Assembly: GCA_964370075.1 (NCBI GenBank) | Contig: CAYJHC010000005.1 | Coordinates: 1 to 40,749, forward strand | Source: CAYJHC01 sp964370075 | GTDB lineage: Bacteria; Bacillota; Clostridia; Peptostreptococcales; Anaerovoracaceae | Length of the DNA stretch: 40,749 nt | Direction: 5' to 3' | In this document: one piece after another, positions 25,155-33,473 of the stretch | Numbering within the stretch: the first letter of the stretch is position 1 | Layout: every line of letters starts with the position of its first letter | Position numbers and translations under genes: made by a program | The notes under the pieces: model-generated | The model's database searches: none | What the model was told of the DNA's origin: nothing | Seen by the model: only the letters and a program-made list of their open reading frames with translations

Positions 25155-26047
25155 TATTTTTTCACCTCTCCATATTGAACCAATGCCAATTGTAATAAGT
25201 ATAGACTGCCTATTTCTCTATCAATAAAATAAGCAAGTATTAAGTCTGCTTTTAAGTTAATTTCTAGGTTGTACCCACCTTTTCTCAATAGTTGCCTGCC
25301 CTCTTCAGAAGGCATTTTTAACCCAACAACCAAGCCTATTAACTCATCTCTTCTCAAAGTGTTATTCTGGTTTGTTTCCCCTTTAGTAAAAATCTCCTTT
25401 TCAAAACCTGTTCTAGCATAAAACTCTAGATCTGTTAACCTTGCTTTCTTAATTGTGCTAAACAACTCTTCTTGGATAACTGCACTTCCCAGATTTTTCC
25501 CTACTGTTTTTTTAGGAATAATTAAATCACTTGCCCCATACATAGTACAAATCTCCATCAAGTTCGGACTAGTATCTGTATCTATAATTTTTCTATCAAT
25601 ATCAAAGTTTTTTAAAATATAATCTAGTATATCCTTTGCTAAACTCTCTTCCAGCAAATCTTCACAATCATTTTCAATCAAAATCTCTATGTTACATATA
25701 TTTTTTTCTAAATGCTCCAACACTACCTTCTCTAAAGCAACCAGCTCTCTCCATATAATCCCATCATTTAGTTTATTACGAGTAACAGGTATGCAAATTG
25801 TGTTCATCTTTTTTCTTAAGGCTTCGTTCAGGCCATCTTTATAGCCTTCCCTTATTGCCTCTGTATACTCATTTTCTTCCACTCCACTATATTCTGGAAT
25901 TCGAATATGAATGCTATTTTTCTTCTTTATTTTTGACAAAGTGTTTTTTGTATCTTTGTGGGTCGAAAATCGTGCTATTCTATCATCCCACATAACCGCC
26001 TTCCCTTTTATATTTGCTATATTTAATCTTTTTATTTCAAAAGGCAT
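25154..26047 (-). CDS. Uncharacterised two-domain protein, possibly macro-like
   Basis: I do not recognise this protein with confidence. The 297 residues have no signal peptide or membrane segment. Residues about 1-125 show alternating strands and helices, and EYTEAIREGYKDGLNEALRK followed by INxICIPVT-like sequence resembles the nucleotide-binding macro fold, where a helix with a Y-x-x-A-L pattern precedes a buried strand. Residues about 230-295 form a separate helical unit (RRDELIGLVVGLKMPSEEGRQLL...GGYNLEIN, then DLILAYFIDREI). This layout recurs in cytoplasmic Firmicutes proteins of unknown role. The gene overlaps rdgB by one base, so a link to nucleotide metabolism or ADP-ribose is possible but is inference. 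Confidence 0.7.
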   Translation of the reverse strand: MPFEIKRLNIANIKGKAVMWDDRIARFSTHKDTKNTLSKIKKKNSIHIRIPEYSGVEENEYTEAIREGYKDGLNEALRKKMNTICIPVTRNKLNDGIIWRELVALEKVVLEHLEKNICNIEILIENDCEDLLEESLAKDILDYILKNFDIDRKIIDTDTSPNLMEICTMYGASDLIIPKKTVGKNLGSAVIQEELFSTIKKARLTDLEFYARTGFEKEIFTKGETNQNNTLRRDELIGLVVGLKMPSEEGRQLLRKGGYNLEINLKADLILAYFIDREIGSLYLLQLALVQYGEVKK

Positions 26048-26113
26048 ATACTTCCTTTCAACAATTAATAGTTTTACGAGTAATATTTGTTAAGTTGATT
26101 TCCTCTATCCAGT

Positions 26114-27808
26114 TTACCTAAAATATACTTTATGAGGCTCTGCTTTTATTTCCTTCGCCTCCATAAGTTCACTGACAGTAACTAATTGGTAGCCTTCTTC
26201 CGAAAGAGTCTCAATCAATCTAATACTTGCTTCTACAGTTTCCTTGTGCAAATCATGTAGAAGTACCACATCTCCATCGCCTACTTCTTTCATAACCTTA
26301 TTATATATTTTGTCTGCATCTCTATAATACCAGTCTAGAGAATCAACAGTCCAATATATAAACGGAAAATTCCCTTTGGCACGAACTTTTGAATTTGCCA
26401 AGCCATATGGTGGTCTATAAGTTTCCACAACATATCCACCTGTAATAGCTTTAATATCATCTTGAACTTTATAAAGCTCATTGTTCAATCTATTAGTATC
26501 TTTTTTTTCTTTAGAATTAGCCAAAGCTGATAAGTTTGCGTGGGTCACACTATGAGCTCCTATCTCATTTCCCATGTTAACCATATCTATCAGCACTTCG
26601 TGTTGAGAAGCTCTAGAGGCCATCCCTCCTAATACGTAGAACGTTGCAGCTCCATCATATTTATATAGTTCTTCAATTATAGGCCTTGTGTTTTCCTCTA
26701 CTGGGCCATCATCAAAAGTAAGTGCGACCATAGGCTTATTAGGGTCTACGTATCTAAGCGGACTAGTGGCCTTCATCTCTGGGTTCTTTTGTTCAACACC
26801 CAAATCTAAATTAATACTATTAGAAAAAGTGTCTAGCGGTAGTGAAAATTGTAATCCTTGACCTTCGTAAATATTATCATAAATAATATTTATTTCATTA
26901 CCAGTTATGGTAAACTCATAGGGAATTTGTTCACTTTCCAACTTTTCCTTAAATTCATCAGTACTCACATAGCTAGCTAATTTTTCATCATCTTTCATAC
27001 TAGCCTTAGTTCCCATTTTGATATGAAATTTAAGGAGGTCCCCTAATACCTCAGTAGTTATTTCTTCTCCTTCTAACGAAAAAAATTCCGTATTATTGTT
27101 TTCTAAAGAAGTGTACTCTATCCCTATATATTTTTCATTATAATTGGTAAATGAGTAATCAACTGACAGCTTTCCACCATGACCTTTAGATTCAAAGAGT
27201 ATTCTCTCAGCATTTCTTCTTGCTTCTTTCCCTTCTTCTCCAATTAAGCTAGGATAATATACAATTGTTTTTTCTTTTCCAAAAAAGTCACCAACATATT
27301 TACTTTCTTTATTGCTGCTAGGGTAGTCTTCTTCCATTCCCGTCACCAGTGGAAGGCTTCCACTATTAACAACCATCATTATGCAAATAATAAATATAGC
27401 TGCAACAACTACTGCTAAAGCAGAAAAAGCATTAAACATTTTAGGATCTTCTTTTTTTTGTTTCTGTAAGTAATCAATTAAATGGTTACTTACACTTTTG
27501 ATTTTTTTTAAAAGTGGTGATTTTACAACTATCTCTTGGATTTTGCCATTTCCAGCCTCTACTTTGCAGTTTTCCGAGTCATTTATTCCATCAATCTCTA
27601 CTTTGCAGTTTTCTGAGTCATTTATTCCATCAATCTCTACTTTGCAGTTTTCTGAGTCATTTATTCCATCAATCTCCACTTTGCCAGCCTTAGAGTTCTC
27701 AATTAACTTTGTTTCACCTTGTGGGTCATTTAAATTCACTTTATTCTTTTGACTTACATTTTCATTTTTGTTTGATCTGCTTTTTTTCTTTCTTTTCTTA
27801 TTTGTCAT
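26114..27808 (-). CDS. Membrane-anchored polysaccharide deacetylase with tandem repeats
   Basis: A basic N-terminus (about 1-25) leads to three copies of the 13-residue unit KVEIDGINDSENC (43-81), then a single membrane segment (about 126-147), so the rest is outside. Residues about 170-345 resemble the DUF4163/DUF3298 region of PdaC-type proteins. The NodB catalytic domain follows: TFDDGP at 364-369 (catalytic and metal Asp), HSVTH at 419-423 (metal His), RPPYG and a late LHD. It should remove acetyl groups from peptidoglycan or another amino-sugar polymer, often giving lysozyme resistance. Cytoplasmic repeats containing Cys are unusual. It has its own promoter region with a palindrome at 27841-27855. 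Confidence 0.88.
   Translation of the reverse strand: MTNKKRKKKSRSNKNENVSQKNKVNLNDPQGETKLIENSKAGKVEIDGINDSENCKVEIDGINDSENCKVEIDGINDSENCKVEAGNGKIQEIVVKSPLLKKIKSVSNHLIDYLQKQKKEDPKMFNAFSALAVVVAAIFIICIMMVVNSGSLPLVTGMEEDYPSSNKESKYVGDFFGKEKTIVYYPSLIGEEGKEARRNAERILFESKGHGGKLSVDYSFTNYNEKYIGIEYTSLENNNTEFFSLEGEEITTEVLGDLLKFHIKMGTKASMKDDEKLASYVSTDEFKEKLESEQIPYEFTITGNEINIIYDNIYEGQGLQFSLPLDTFSNSINLDLGVEQKNPEMKATSPLRYVDPNKPMVALTFDDGPVEENTRPIIEELYKYDGAATFYVLGGMASRASQHEVLIDMVNMGNEIGAHSVTHANLSALANSKEKKDTNRLNNELYKVQDDIKAITGGYVVETYRPPYGLANSKVRAKGNFPFIYWTVDSLDWYYRDADKIYNKVMKEVGDGDVVLLHDLHKETVEASIRLIETLSEEGYQLVTVSELMEAKEIKAEPHKVYFR
27562..27678. repeat. Three tandem 39-bp repeats inside the deacetylase gene
   Basis: Units at 27562-27600, 27601-27639 and 27640-27678 differ at only one or two positions. 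Thirty-nine is a multiple of three, so gain or loss of a unit keeps the frame and changes the protein by 13 residues. Confidence 0.9.
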
Positions 27809-27840
27809 TCTTCCCCTTGTTCCATTGTTGTCATTTTAGT

Positions 27841-27868
27841 GAAACATATTGTTTCTTATATTATTATA
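27841..27868 (-). promoter_or_regulatory. Deacetylase promoter -10 box with adjoining palindrome
   Basis: On the leftward strand a TATAAT lies at 27868-27863, and a palindrome GAAACA-TAT-TGTTTC lies at 27841-27855, where transcription would start. I find no good -35 box. The palindrome is a candidate repressor site. Confidence 0.4.
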
Positions 27869-27927
27869 ACTTTTTTTCGCTATAATTCATAGTGATTGAT
27901 AATATATTCCGGGGTTTTCGCTTATAC

Positions 27928-27957
27928 AAAAAGAGTGTAGCATTTTCACTGCTACAC
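27928..27957 (-). terminator. Terminator after the acetyltransferase gene
   Basis: GTGTAGCA and TGCTACAC make an 8-bp stem around a 7-nt loop, with TCTTTTTG following on the leftward strand. It lies 30 nt past the stop at 27987. Confidence 0.8.
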
Positions 27958-27986
27958 CCCCCAACCATAAAGTTTTCTTTCATTTA

Positions 27987-29114
27987 TTAAAATGCGCTTT
28001 CTCCATCTCCTATAGATATATACCAAGCTTCCTTTACTTTTACATCCTCTTCCTTTACTTTTTCTGTTAACGGCAATACAATCATGGTTCTATAGTTTTC
28101 TCTATGAGATTTAATGTTTGACATAAAATGATATTCTTCAAAAACTTTTCTGTATTTCCCATAATACCCAGTTAACACTTGAATACTTTCAGTTACTCCA
28201 TCATCACAGAACTTAATTGTAGCATCAAGTAAAGTAGAAATATAATCTTCGTTCATAGGATCTGTGAAAATTTCAAGTATTTGTTTTACCCTTTTTCCAC
28301 GTATTATTGTATATCCAATTTTTTCTCCCTTGGAAGTTACCATCAAAGTAGTATATTCTTCAGTAGGCATTTCATTATATCTGTAATTTAAATATTTATA
28401 ATCTCGAGCTATTAGTACTTCATACAAGCCTTTGTACTTTTCCCAAACTTCATTTACATCTTCAGGAACCTTATCTAGTTTCTGAATTTTTAGTTCCTCT
28501 ACTTTGTCCTTTTTTGTTTTGCTTAATACTTTTGCTTTATAGTATACACGGTACATTCCATTTATCATACTGGCCAAAAATCCAACTTTGATTTTTGACT
28601 TTAATTTCATTGTAATATTTACAGGAAGAACGAATATATCTTTAACAAAAACGGTTTCCCAGCCAAACTTATTATAACCAGGATATGAGGTTTTATTTGC
28701 AAAACCCAATATAATATCAAGGCCATTTCGTTTAGCGTAGTCAATAGAATTTTCTGTCATAGTTTTAAAAATTCCCTGCTTTCTATAGTTCGGATGAGTC
28801 ATAGTCCTAACTGAATGTGCAGTTTTAAGTATATCTCCTTTTACATAAAGTTCACAAGGCGTAAGACCATCTGCTGCAATCATCTTCTCATCTTCTTCAC
28901 AGTCTTTCATTATATACATCATATTCGCATCATTAGGTGGATTGTATGGATTATTGTCATAATACCACTCATAAGCGTCCCTTTGCCTTCTAAAAGCATC
29001 GTCTTCAAAGCAAGTAGTGCACAAATCTTGAAATTCTTCATACTCATTTTTTAAATCTAAAACATCTATTCTTCTATTAAACTTTTTTGGTTTCCCACTT
29101 TCCGTTTCTTTCAT
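27987..29114 (-). CDS. GNAT family N-acetyltransferase, Eis-like size
   Basis: The acetyl-CoA binding core is visible as VRTMTHPNYRKQGIFKTMTENSIDYAKRNG (about residues 80-110), including the R/Q-x-x-G-x-A/F loop RKQGIF, followed by LGFANKTSYPGYNKFGWE, typical of a GNAT that acetylates amines. The remaining 220 residues form a second, degenerate half, as in the Eis group. The acceptor is unknown. The longest frame begins at 29177, but ATG at 29114 (MKETESG) has AAGGAGG with 6-nt spacing and lies downstream of the promoter at 29149-29177, so it is chosen (375 residues). Confidence 0.85.
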   Translation of the reverse strand: MKETESGKPKKFNRRIDVLDLKNEYEEFQDLCTTCFEDDAFRRQRDAYEWYYDNNPYNPPNDANMMYIMKDCEEDEKMIAADGLTPCELYVKGDILKTAHSVRTMTHPNYRKQGIFKTMTENSIDYAKRNGLDIILGFANKTSYPGYNKFGWETVFVKDIFVLPVNITMKLKSKIKVGFLASMINGMYRVYYKAKVLSKTKKDKVEELKIQKLDKVPEDVNEVWEKYKGLYEVLIARDYKYLNYRYNEMPTEEYTTLMVTSKGEKIGYTIIRGKRVKQILEIFTDPMNEDYISTLLDATIKFCDDGVTESIQVLTGYYGKYRKVFEEYHFMSNIKSHRENYRTMIVLPLTEKVKEEDVKVKEAWYISIGDGESAF

Positions 29115-29148
29115 TGATAACCTCCTTAATTTCACATAACCAACCTTT

Positions 29149-29177
29149 ATTATAAAGGATAATAATATGTTTTGCAA
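29149..29177 (-). promoter_or_regulatory. Promoter of the acetyltransferase gene
   Basis: TTGCAA (29177-29172) and a perfect TATAAT (29154-29149) are 17 nt apart. The -10 is embedded in the palindrome CCTTTAT-T-ATAAAGG. Position supports the start at 29114 and separates this gene from the upstream fmdE operon. Confidence 0.65.
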
Positions 29178-29212
29178 GGAAAGTCAGGAAAGGCTAACAG
29201 CTAAATGTAATT

Positions 29213-29761
29213 CTATATTTCAAATCTATTATAAGTCTCATAACAATCTACACAGTATTTTTCCTCACCTTTTACTCTAATCCAATTAGCTCCAGTCATT
29301 TCTCCGCAATTTGTACAAGCATATGAATCAAAAATTTTTGCCTCTACTGGAAGTTTTAACTTGACTTCTTTTATTTCAAAAATGTCCTTAGGTTCTTTAC
29401 TCATCACATAGTTAAACGAGTCTTCTTTACTCATATCCTTCGGTCTCTCAAGCAATACAATTCTTACTGATTCACCAGTTTTTCTATTAAAAAAAGTGAA
29501 GGCTTGCTTTCCTGTCATATGAAATAACAGGTTCCCTTTTCCTATACTGCACCCTAATATAACTTGAATCGCATCAATTCCGCAGGCATCATTTTCTGCA
29601 ATGCAAACTACCTCCTCATCATCTGAAAATTGCAACTCTAGTAGTTCCATCCCATATCTAGCAGCCTGAAATCCTATAGCTAATCCTCCACATGTATGCC
29701 CATGAAAATCCAGCACCTTTTCCCACAGCTCTTCCTTATTCAAATTTTTTATATCTTTCAT
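29213..29761 (-). CDS. FmdE family protein with C-terminal zinc ribbon
   Basis: The N-terminal domain has the FmdE signature FHGHTCGGLAIGFQAARYG (His20, His22, Cys24) and ENDACGIDAIQVILGC, which are metal-ligand candidates. The last 40 residues add a treble-clef-like ribbon with two CxxC pairs (YACTNCGE and YCVDCYE). FmdE was first seen beside molybdenum formylmethanofuran dehydrogenase in methanogens; bacteria without that enzyme also have it, often beside metal-chelate ABC importers, as here. The longest frame opens with TTG at 29773, but GGAG spaced 6 nt from ATG at 29761 favours the 182-residue form. It lies 16 nt after the ATPase gene. A metal sensor, chaperone or insertion role is inference. 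Confidence 0.85.
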   Translation of the reverse strand: MKDIKNLNKEELWEKVLDFHGHTCGGLAIGFQAARYGMELLELQFSDDEEVVCIAENDACGIDAIQVILGCSIGKGNLLFHMTGKQAFTFFNRKTGESVRIVLLERPKDMSKEDSFNYVMSKEPKDIFEIKEVKLKLPVEAKIFDSYACTNCGEMTGANWIRVKGEEKYCVDCYETYNRFEI

Positions 29762-29777
29762 TCTTTTCTCCAATCAG

Positions 29778-30533
29778 TTATACTTGTACCACTACTGGCC
29801 TCTCTTTATAATCAATTATTTCCACATCTATATTATACACATCTTTTATTATTTTTTCAGTGAAAACTTCACGTCCTCCTTGTGCTTGAATAATTCCTGC
29901 CTTTAAAAACACAAAATCTGTACAATACTTAATCGCCAAATTCAAATCATGAAGAACCACTACAACACCAATATTTTCTTTATTAGATATTTCATTTATA
30001 GCTTCCATCATTTCCATTTGATTTTTAGGGTCTAAATTACTCGTAGGCTCATCTAAAAGGAGAAACTTTGGTTTCTGTGCCAAAGCTCTAGCCAGCAGCA
30101 CTTTTTGAAACTCTCCTCCCGAAAGTTCGTCACAAAACCTCATTGACAGTTCAACTATCTCTAGTTTATTTAATATTTCTACAACTATTTCCTTATCTTC
30201 CTGGGTAGGCTCCCATTTAATGTACGGCTTTCTGCCAAGAAGTACAGTATCAAAGACCAAGCTATGAGTAGGTCTTTCATTTTGTGAAATATACGCTATC
30301 TCTTGAGCCATTTCTTTTTTAGTAAAATTTTCTACAGCTTTGCCATTAATTAGAATTTCACCATTAGTAAATTCAAATGTGCGATTTATACACTTTATTA
30401 ACGTGCTTTTTCCAGCCCCATTATTTCCTAATATGCCCTTTACTCTGCCTTTTTGAAAATCTGTATTTATATCTAGAAGGATTTTTTCTTCACTCTTACT
30501 ATAGGAGAAGTCTAAATTGCTAATCTTTATCAT
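29778..30533 (-). CDS. ABC transporter ATPase, iron/cobalamin-chelate type
   Basis: This is the cytoplasmic motor of a FecCDE/BtuCD-type importer. Walker A GNNGAGKST lies at 36-44, the signature LSGGEFQKVLLARAL and Walker B FLLLDEPTSNLD follow, and the switch His is in VVLHDLNLA. Length 251 is normal. The start overlaps the permease stop by 4 nt (ATGA), showing tight coupling. The ligand cannot be told from the ATPase; the family handles siderophores, haem, cobalamin and other metal chelates. Confidence 0.94.
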   Translation of the reverse strand: MIKISNLDFSYSKSEEKILLDINTDFQKGRVKGILGNNGAGKSTLIKCINRTFEFTNGEILINGKAVENFTKKEMAQEIAYISQNERPTHSLVFDTVLLGRKPYIKWEPTQEDKEIVVEILNKLEIVELSMRFCDELSGGEFQKVLLARALAQKPKFLLLDEPTSNLDPKNQMEMMEAINEISNKENIGVVVVLHDLNLAIKYCTDFVFLKAGIIQAQGGREVFTEKIIKDVYNIDVEIIDYKERPVVVQV

Positions 30534-31606
30534 AAACGTCTCCCTTCCTTAATTAGAAGCCACAAAAATAAAGGTGCGCCTAAAAAAGATGTAATGGCAC
30601 CTACAGGTAAAACTACTGGTGATATTATCATCCTTGCTAAGGTGTCTGCTAGAAGAAGAATTAAACCACCCATAATTGCTGTTGCAGGAATTAAATGTCG
30701 ATAATCATCACCAACTAACCTTCTAACAATATGTGGTGCAACTAAGCCTATAAAACTTATAATCCCTACGAAGGATACAGCTACTGCTGCAACTAAAGAA
30801 GATAGTCCCATCCCAATAAGCATTGTCTTTTTTGTATCTACCCCAAGGCTACCTGCTGTAATCATACCACTTTTCATCGCATTATACGTCCATCTATTAC
30901 AGACAAAATATATAAATATCAAAACTAATATAATAGTGATAATTATTATTTCTCCCCAAGATGCATTCCCTAAATTTCCAAAAGTCCAGAAAACCAGAGC
31001 GCTTATCTTGGAATCATCAGCAAAGTACTGCAGCAACGCACTTCCTCCGGTAAAAAGTGAACTAATTGCCACTCCTGCCAGTACTAAACTTGCTGCACCC
31101 ATATTCTTACTTATCCTAGAGAATACAATAATCAAAGCTGTAGAAAGTAATGCAAAGAATAGAGCTGATGCAACAACTATATATGGACTATTTATTTCAA
31201 TAGAATACGTCGCAGATGCATCTGCAACTACCCCACCACCAAATACTATTATTCCAATCGCCGCCCCAAATGCAGCCCCTTGAGAAACTCCTAATGTTGA
31301 AGCTGAGGCTAAAGGATTATTGAGAACACATTGCATGACTACTCCCGAAAGACCTAAGCTTGCACCTACTACTAGTGCGGTTACTATCCTCGGAAGCCTA
31401 ATATTAAAAATCACTGCTTCCATTGATGTATCTCCGAACCCAAATAGCGTCTTTACCACTTGAGTAAAGCCTAAATTAGTTGGCCCAAGACTTACTGCCC
31501 ATATTGCCGAAATACAAGTAAAAATAGCAATAATAAGAATTACTAGTTTTTTCTTTCTCAAATGAGCTTCATATTTTCCTATCGCATTACTATTATAATG
31601 ATGCAC
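30530..31606 (-). CDS. ABC transporter permease, FecCD/BtuC type
   Basis: The 358-residue protein has about ten hydrophobic segments and the FecCD landmarks: RLPRIVTALVVGASLGLSGVVMQ near residue 70, NPLASASTLGVSQGAAFGA, and FIGLVAPHIVRRLVGDDYRHLIPATA with the coupling helix near 300. The last stretch ITSFLGAPLFLWLL closes the fold. It starts 12 nt after the binding protein gene and overlaps the ATPase by 4 nt. One permease gene is present, so it would act as a homodimer. Confidence 0.94.
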   Translation of the reverse strand: MHHYNSNAIGKYEAHLRKKKLVILIIAIFTCISAIWAVSLGPTNLGFTQVVKTLFGFGDTSMEAVIFNIRLPRIVTALVVGASLGLSGVVMQCVLNNPLASASTLGVSQGAAFGAAIGIIVFGGGVVADASATYSIEINSPYIVVASALFFALLSTALIIVFSRISKNMGAASLVLAGVAISSLFTGGSALLQYFADDSKISALVFWTFGNLGNASWGEIIIITIILVLIFIYFVCNRWTYNAMKSGMITAGSLGVDTKKTMLIGMGLSSLVAAVAVSFVGIISFIGLVAPHIVRRLVGDDYRHLIPATAIMGGLILLLADTLARMIISPVVLPVGAITSFLGAPLFLWLLIKEGRRL

Positions 31607-31618
31607 AATACTCTCCTC

Positions 31619-32701
31619 TTACCATTTAATCTCTTCGTAATAGCCGCCATAATCCTTAAGTGTATCCGAGAAGTTCTCAGCACCTAGCATAAACTCTATT
31701 ATTTCATCTGTTTTTTCATCAATATTCACGTCAGAGAATTCATCAGGATAAAGAGTTTTTCCTATGAAATAGCCTGTGCATAACGGAAGCTCTACATTTG
31801 TAAAGTAGCTCGTAGAACTAGGATGCTGATACATTTGATTCTCCTCATAAGCTGTAAGCTCCTCATAAAACCTTGGGTTTTCTTTTTCATCTTGCTTTAC
31901 CAATGGGACTCCAGTAAAATCACAGAATATATAGTCTGGATCCCAAAGAAGAATTTGTTCTTTGTCAACTTGAACTCCTAGTGTAGTCCCATATTCTTCA
32001 TTTTCAGCCGGATTATTTGCATTTAATGCAGTGAGCAATGGGTCATTAGGTCTTATACCATCTATTCCCTTTGCACCATTGTATGTTGCTGCAGCTGAAA
32101 TAACTGAAGGTTTATCCTCTTCAGGAATATCTTTGGTTCTCGTGCCTAAATCAGCTAATACTCCATCAATGAAATCAATAATCTCTTCAGCTCTTTCTTC
32201 TTCCTTTGTTACTTTTCCAATTAGCCTTAGAGCCTCATTGTAGTCATCTCCAAAAAGTACACCTTCTGGTAGGACAACAACTGGCACTCCTGTTTTAGTT
32301 TGTATATCTTCCGCTATATCCTCTGTCCAAGTAGTAAAAATAACATCAGGGTCTGCTTCTATCATAGTTTCTGGGTAATAATCTGTATTTCCAAAAGCAT
32401 CGCTTCCTACAACTGGTAGGTCTTTCCATTTTTCTTTATTTACATAAGCATAAGTAGTCATAGGCGTCACATTTTCCCAATCCATGCCAGATGCTCCTAC
32501 TACCTTATCTTCTAACCTCATATATGAAATCATTCTTGGGCTACTTCCTGTGGCAATAATTCTCTCAACATCTTCTGGAACAATGACCTCACGACCTGCC
32601 GCGTCGGTTATAGTCCTTCCTTCTGTATCTTCTTGGCTTCCACAACCAGTTATCAAAATCGTCATGGAAAGAATTAATAATACTAGCACTTTAAATTTCA
32701 T
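31619..32701 (-). CDS. Metal-chelate ABC transporter substrate-binding lipoprotein
   Basis: The signal peptide ends in the lipobox LITGC with Cys20, so the protein is anchored to the outer face of the membrane. The body has the cluster A-II (BtuF/FepB) fold marks: TITDAAGREVIVPEDVERIIATG near 33-55, a DPDVIFT strand and a long connecting helix. It should capture the ligand for the permease at 30530-31606. It is the first gene of a four-gene transcript ending in fmdE. I find no cobalamin or Moco riboswitch upstream, so vitamin B12 is less favoured; iron, molybdate, tungstate or another chelate remain open. Confidence 0.92.
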   Translation of the reverse strand: MKFKVLVLLILSMTILITGCGSQEDTEGRTITDAAGREVIVPEDVERIIATGSSPRMISYMRLEDKVVGASGMDWENVTPMTTYAYVNKEKWKDLPVVGSDAFGNTDYYPETMIEADPDVIFTTWTEDIAEDIQTKTGVPVVVLPEGVLFGDDYNEALRLIGKVTKEEERAEEIIDFIDGVLADLGTRTKDIPEEDKPSVISAAATYNGAKGIDGIRPNDPLLTALNANNPAENEEYGTTLGVQVDKEQILLWDPDYIFCDFTGVPLVKQDEKENPRFYEELTAYEENQMYQHPSSTSYFTNVELPLCTGYFIGKTLYPDEFSDVNIDEKTDEIIEFMLGAENFSDTLKDYGGYYEEIKW

Positions 32702-32745
32702 ATAATACCTCTTAACTTCACTTTATCATTCTAACGTACTGAATT

Positions 32746-32774
32746 AGTATATCTTTCTATTTTGCCCTTATCAA
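32746..32774 (-). promoter_or_regulatory. Promoter of the ABC importer-fmdE operon
   Basis: TTGATA (32774-32769) and TATACT (32751-32746) with 17 nt between them on the leftward strand, about 45 nt upstream of the start codon. Confidence 0.7.
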
Positions 32775-32789
32775 CCCCCTAGTAGGGTT
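32773..32789. promoter_or_regulatory. Palindromic element abutting the importer promoter
   Basis: CCCTA-G-TAGGG (32777-32787) within the wider AACCC...GGGTT, touching the -35 box. It may be the site of a metal-responsive regulator. It matches no consensus I can name. A second inverted repeat (ACCAAAAT/ATTTTGGT) lies at 32817-32844. Beyond these and the rplL terminator the 328-base gap holds no gene. Confidence 0.45.
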
Positions 32790-32974
32790 AGAATCAGCTA
32801 AATCAACTCTAAAGTTACCAAAATCCTTTCTTCTTTATTTTGGTTTCTATTCCCATTAATAACATAATTCTACGTTACATCTAAAAAAATACCAACTCAA
32901 TTCCATTTTGAATAAAGCTCCCTTAATCATAACGCATCAAACTTTAGACGTAGTCAAAAAGAAATTATTTCTAT

Positions 32975-33009
32975 AAAAAAGAACCTTAGTATTGCTACTA
33001 AAGTTCTTT
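32975..33009 (-). terminator. Terminator after rplL
   Basis: AAAGAAC-c-TTAGTA pairs with TACTAA-a-GTTCTTT around a TTGC loop (13 bp, one mismatch), then TTTTTTATAG on the leftward strand. It lies 20 nt past the rplL stop and closes the ribosomal operon before any rpoB. Confidence 0.85.
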
Positions 33010-33029
33010 AATTTAGGTTTAATTTAAAA

Positions 33030-33395
33030 CTACTTAACTTCTACTGAAGCTCCAGCTTCTTCAAGTTGAGTTTTAACTGCATCAGCTTCACCCTTCTCAA
33101 CGCCTTCTTTAATGTTTGAAGGAGCGTTATCAACTAGCTCTTTTGCTTCTTTTAGTCCAAGACCTGTAAGTTCTCTTACAACCTTGATTACTTTGATTTT
33201 CTCTGCTCCAGGGCCAGTAAGAACTACTGTGAATTCAGTTTGCTCTTCTTCTGCAGCTCCTGCTACTGCTCCACCTGCTACTGCAACTGGTGCAGCTGCT
33301 GATACTCCAAATTCTTCTTCACAAGCTTCTACTAGCTCGTTTATTTCTACAACTGTCATGCTTTTTAGCGCTTCTATGATTTGAGTCTTATCCAT
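33030..33395 (-). CDS. rplL: Ribosomal protein L7/L12
   Basis: This is the stalk protein that recruits elongation factors. The N-terminal dimer domain (about 1-32), an Ala-Val-Gly-rich hinge (AAAPVAVAGGAVAGAAEEE) and the C-terminal factor-binding domain (EFTVVLTGPGAEKIKVIKVVRELTGLGLKEAKELVD) are all typical; 121 residues is the standard size. GGAG lies upstream of the ATG. rpoB usually follows rplL in bacteria but here a terminator and an ABC importer do. Confidence 0.98.
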   Translation of the reverse strand: MDKTQIIEALKSMTVVEINELVEACEEEFGVSAAAPVAVAGGAVAGAAEEEQTEFTVVLTGPGAEKIKVIKVVRELTGLGLKEAKELVDNAPSNIKEGVEKGEADAVKTQLEEAGASVEVK

Positions 33396-33473
33396 TTCTA
33401 TTTCTCCTTTTCTGAAATTCTATTTCATATTTAAAATCTCGTATTGATTTTATATTAATTTATAATTTTTAAT

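Noticed and set aside
32702..33029. Cobalamin or molybdenum-cofactor riboswitch upstream of the ABC importer
   Set aside because: No B12 box or Moco core could be read on the leftward strand; only a promoter, two inverted repeats and the rplL terminator are visible.
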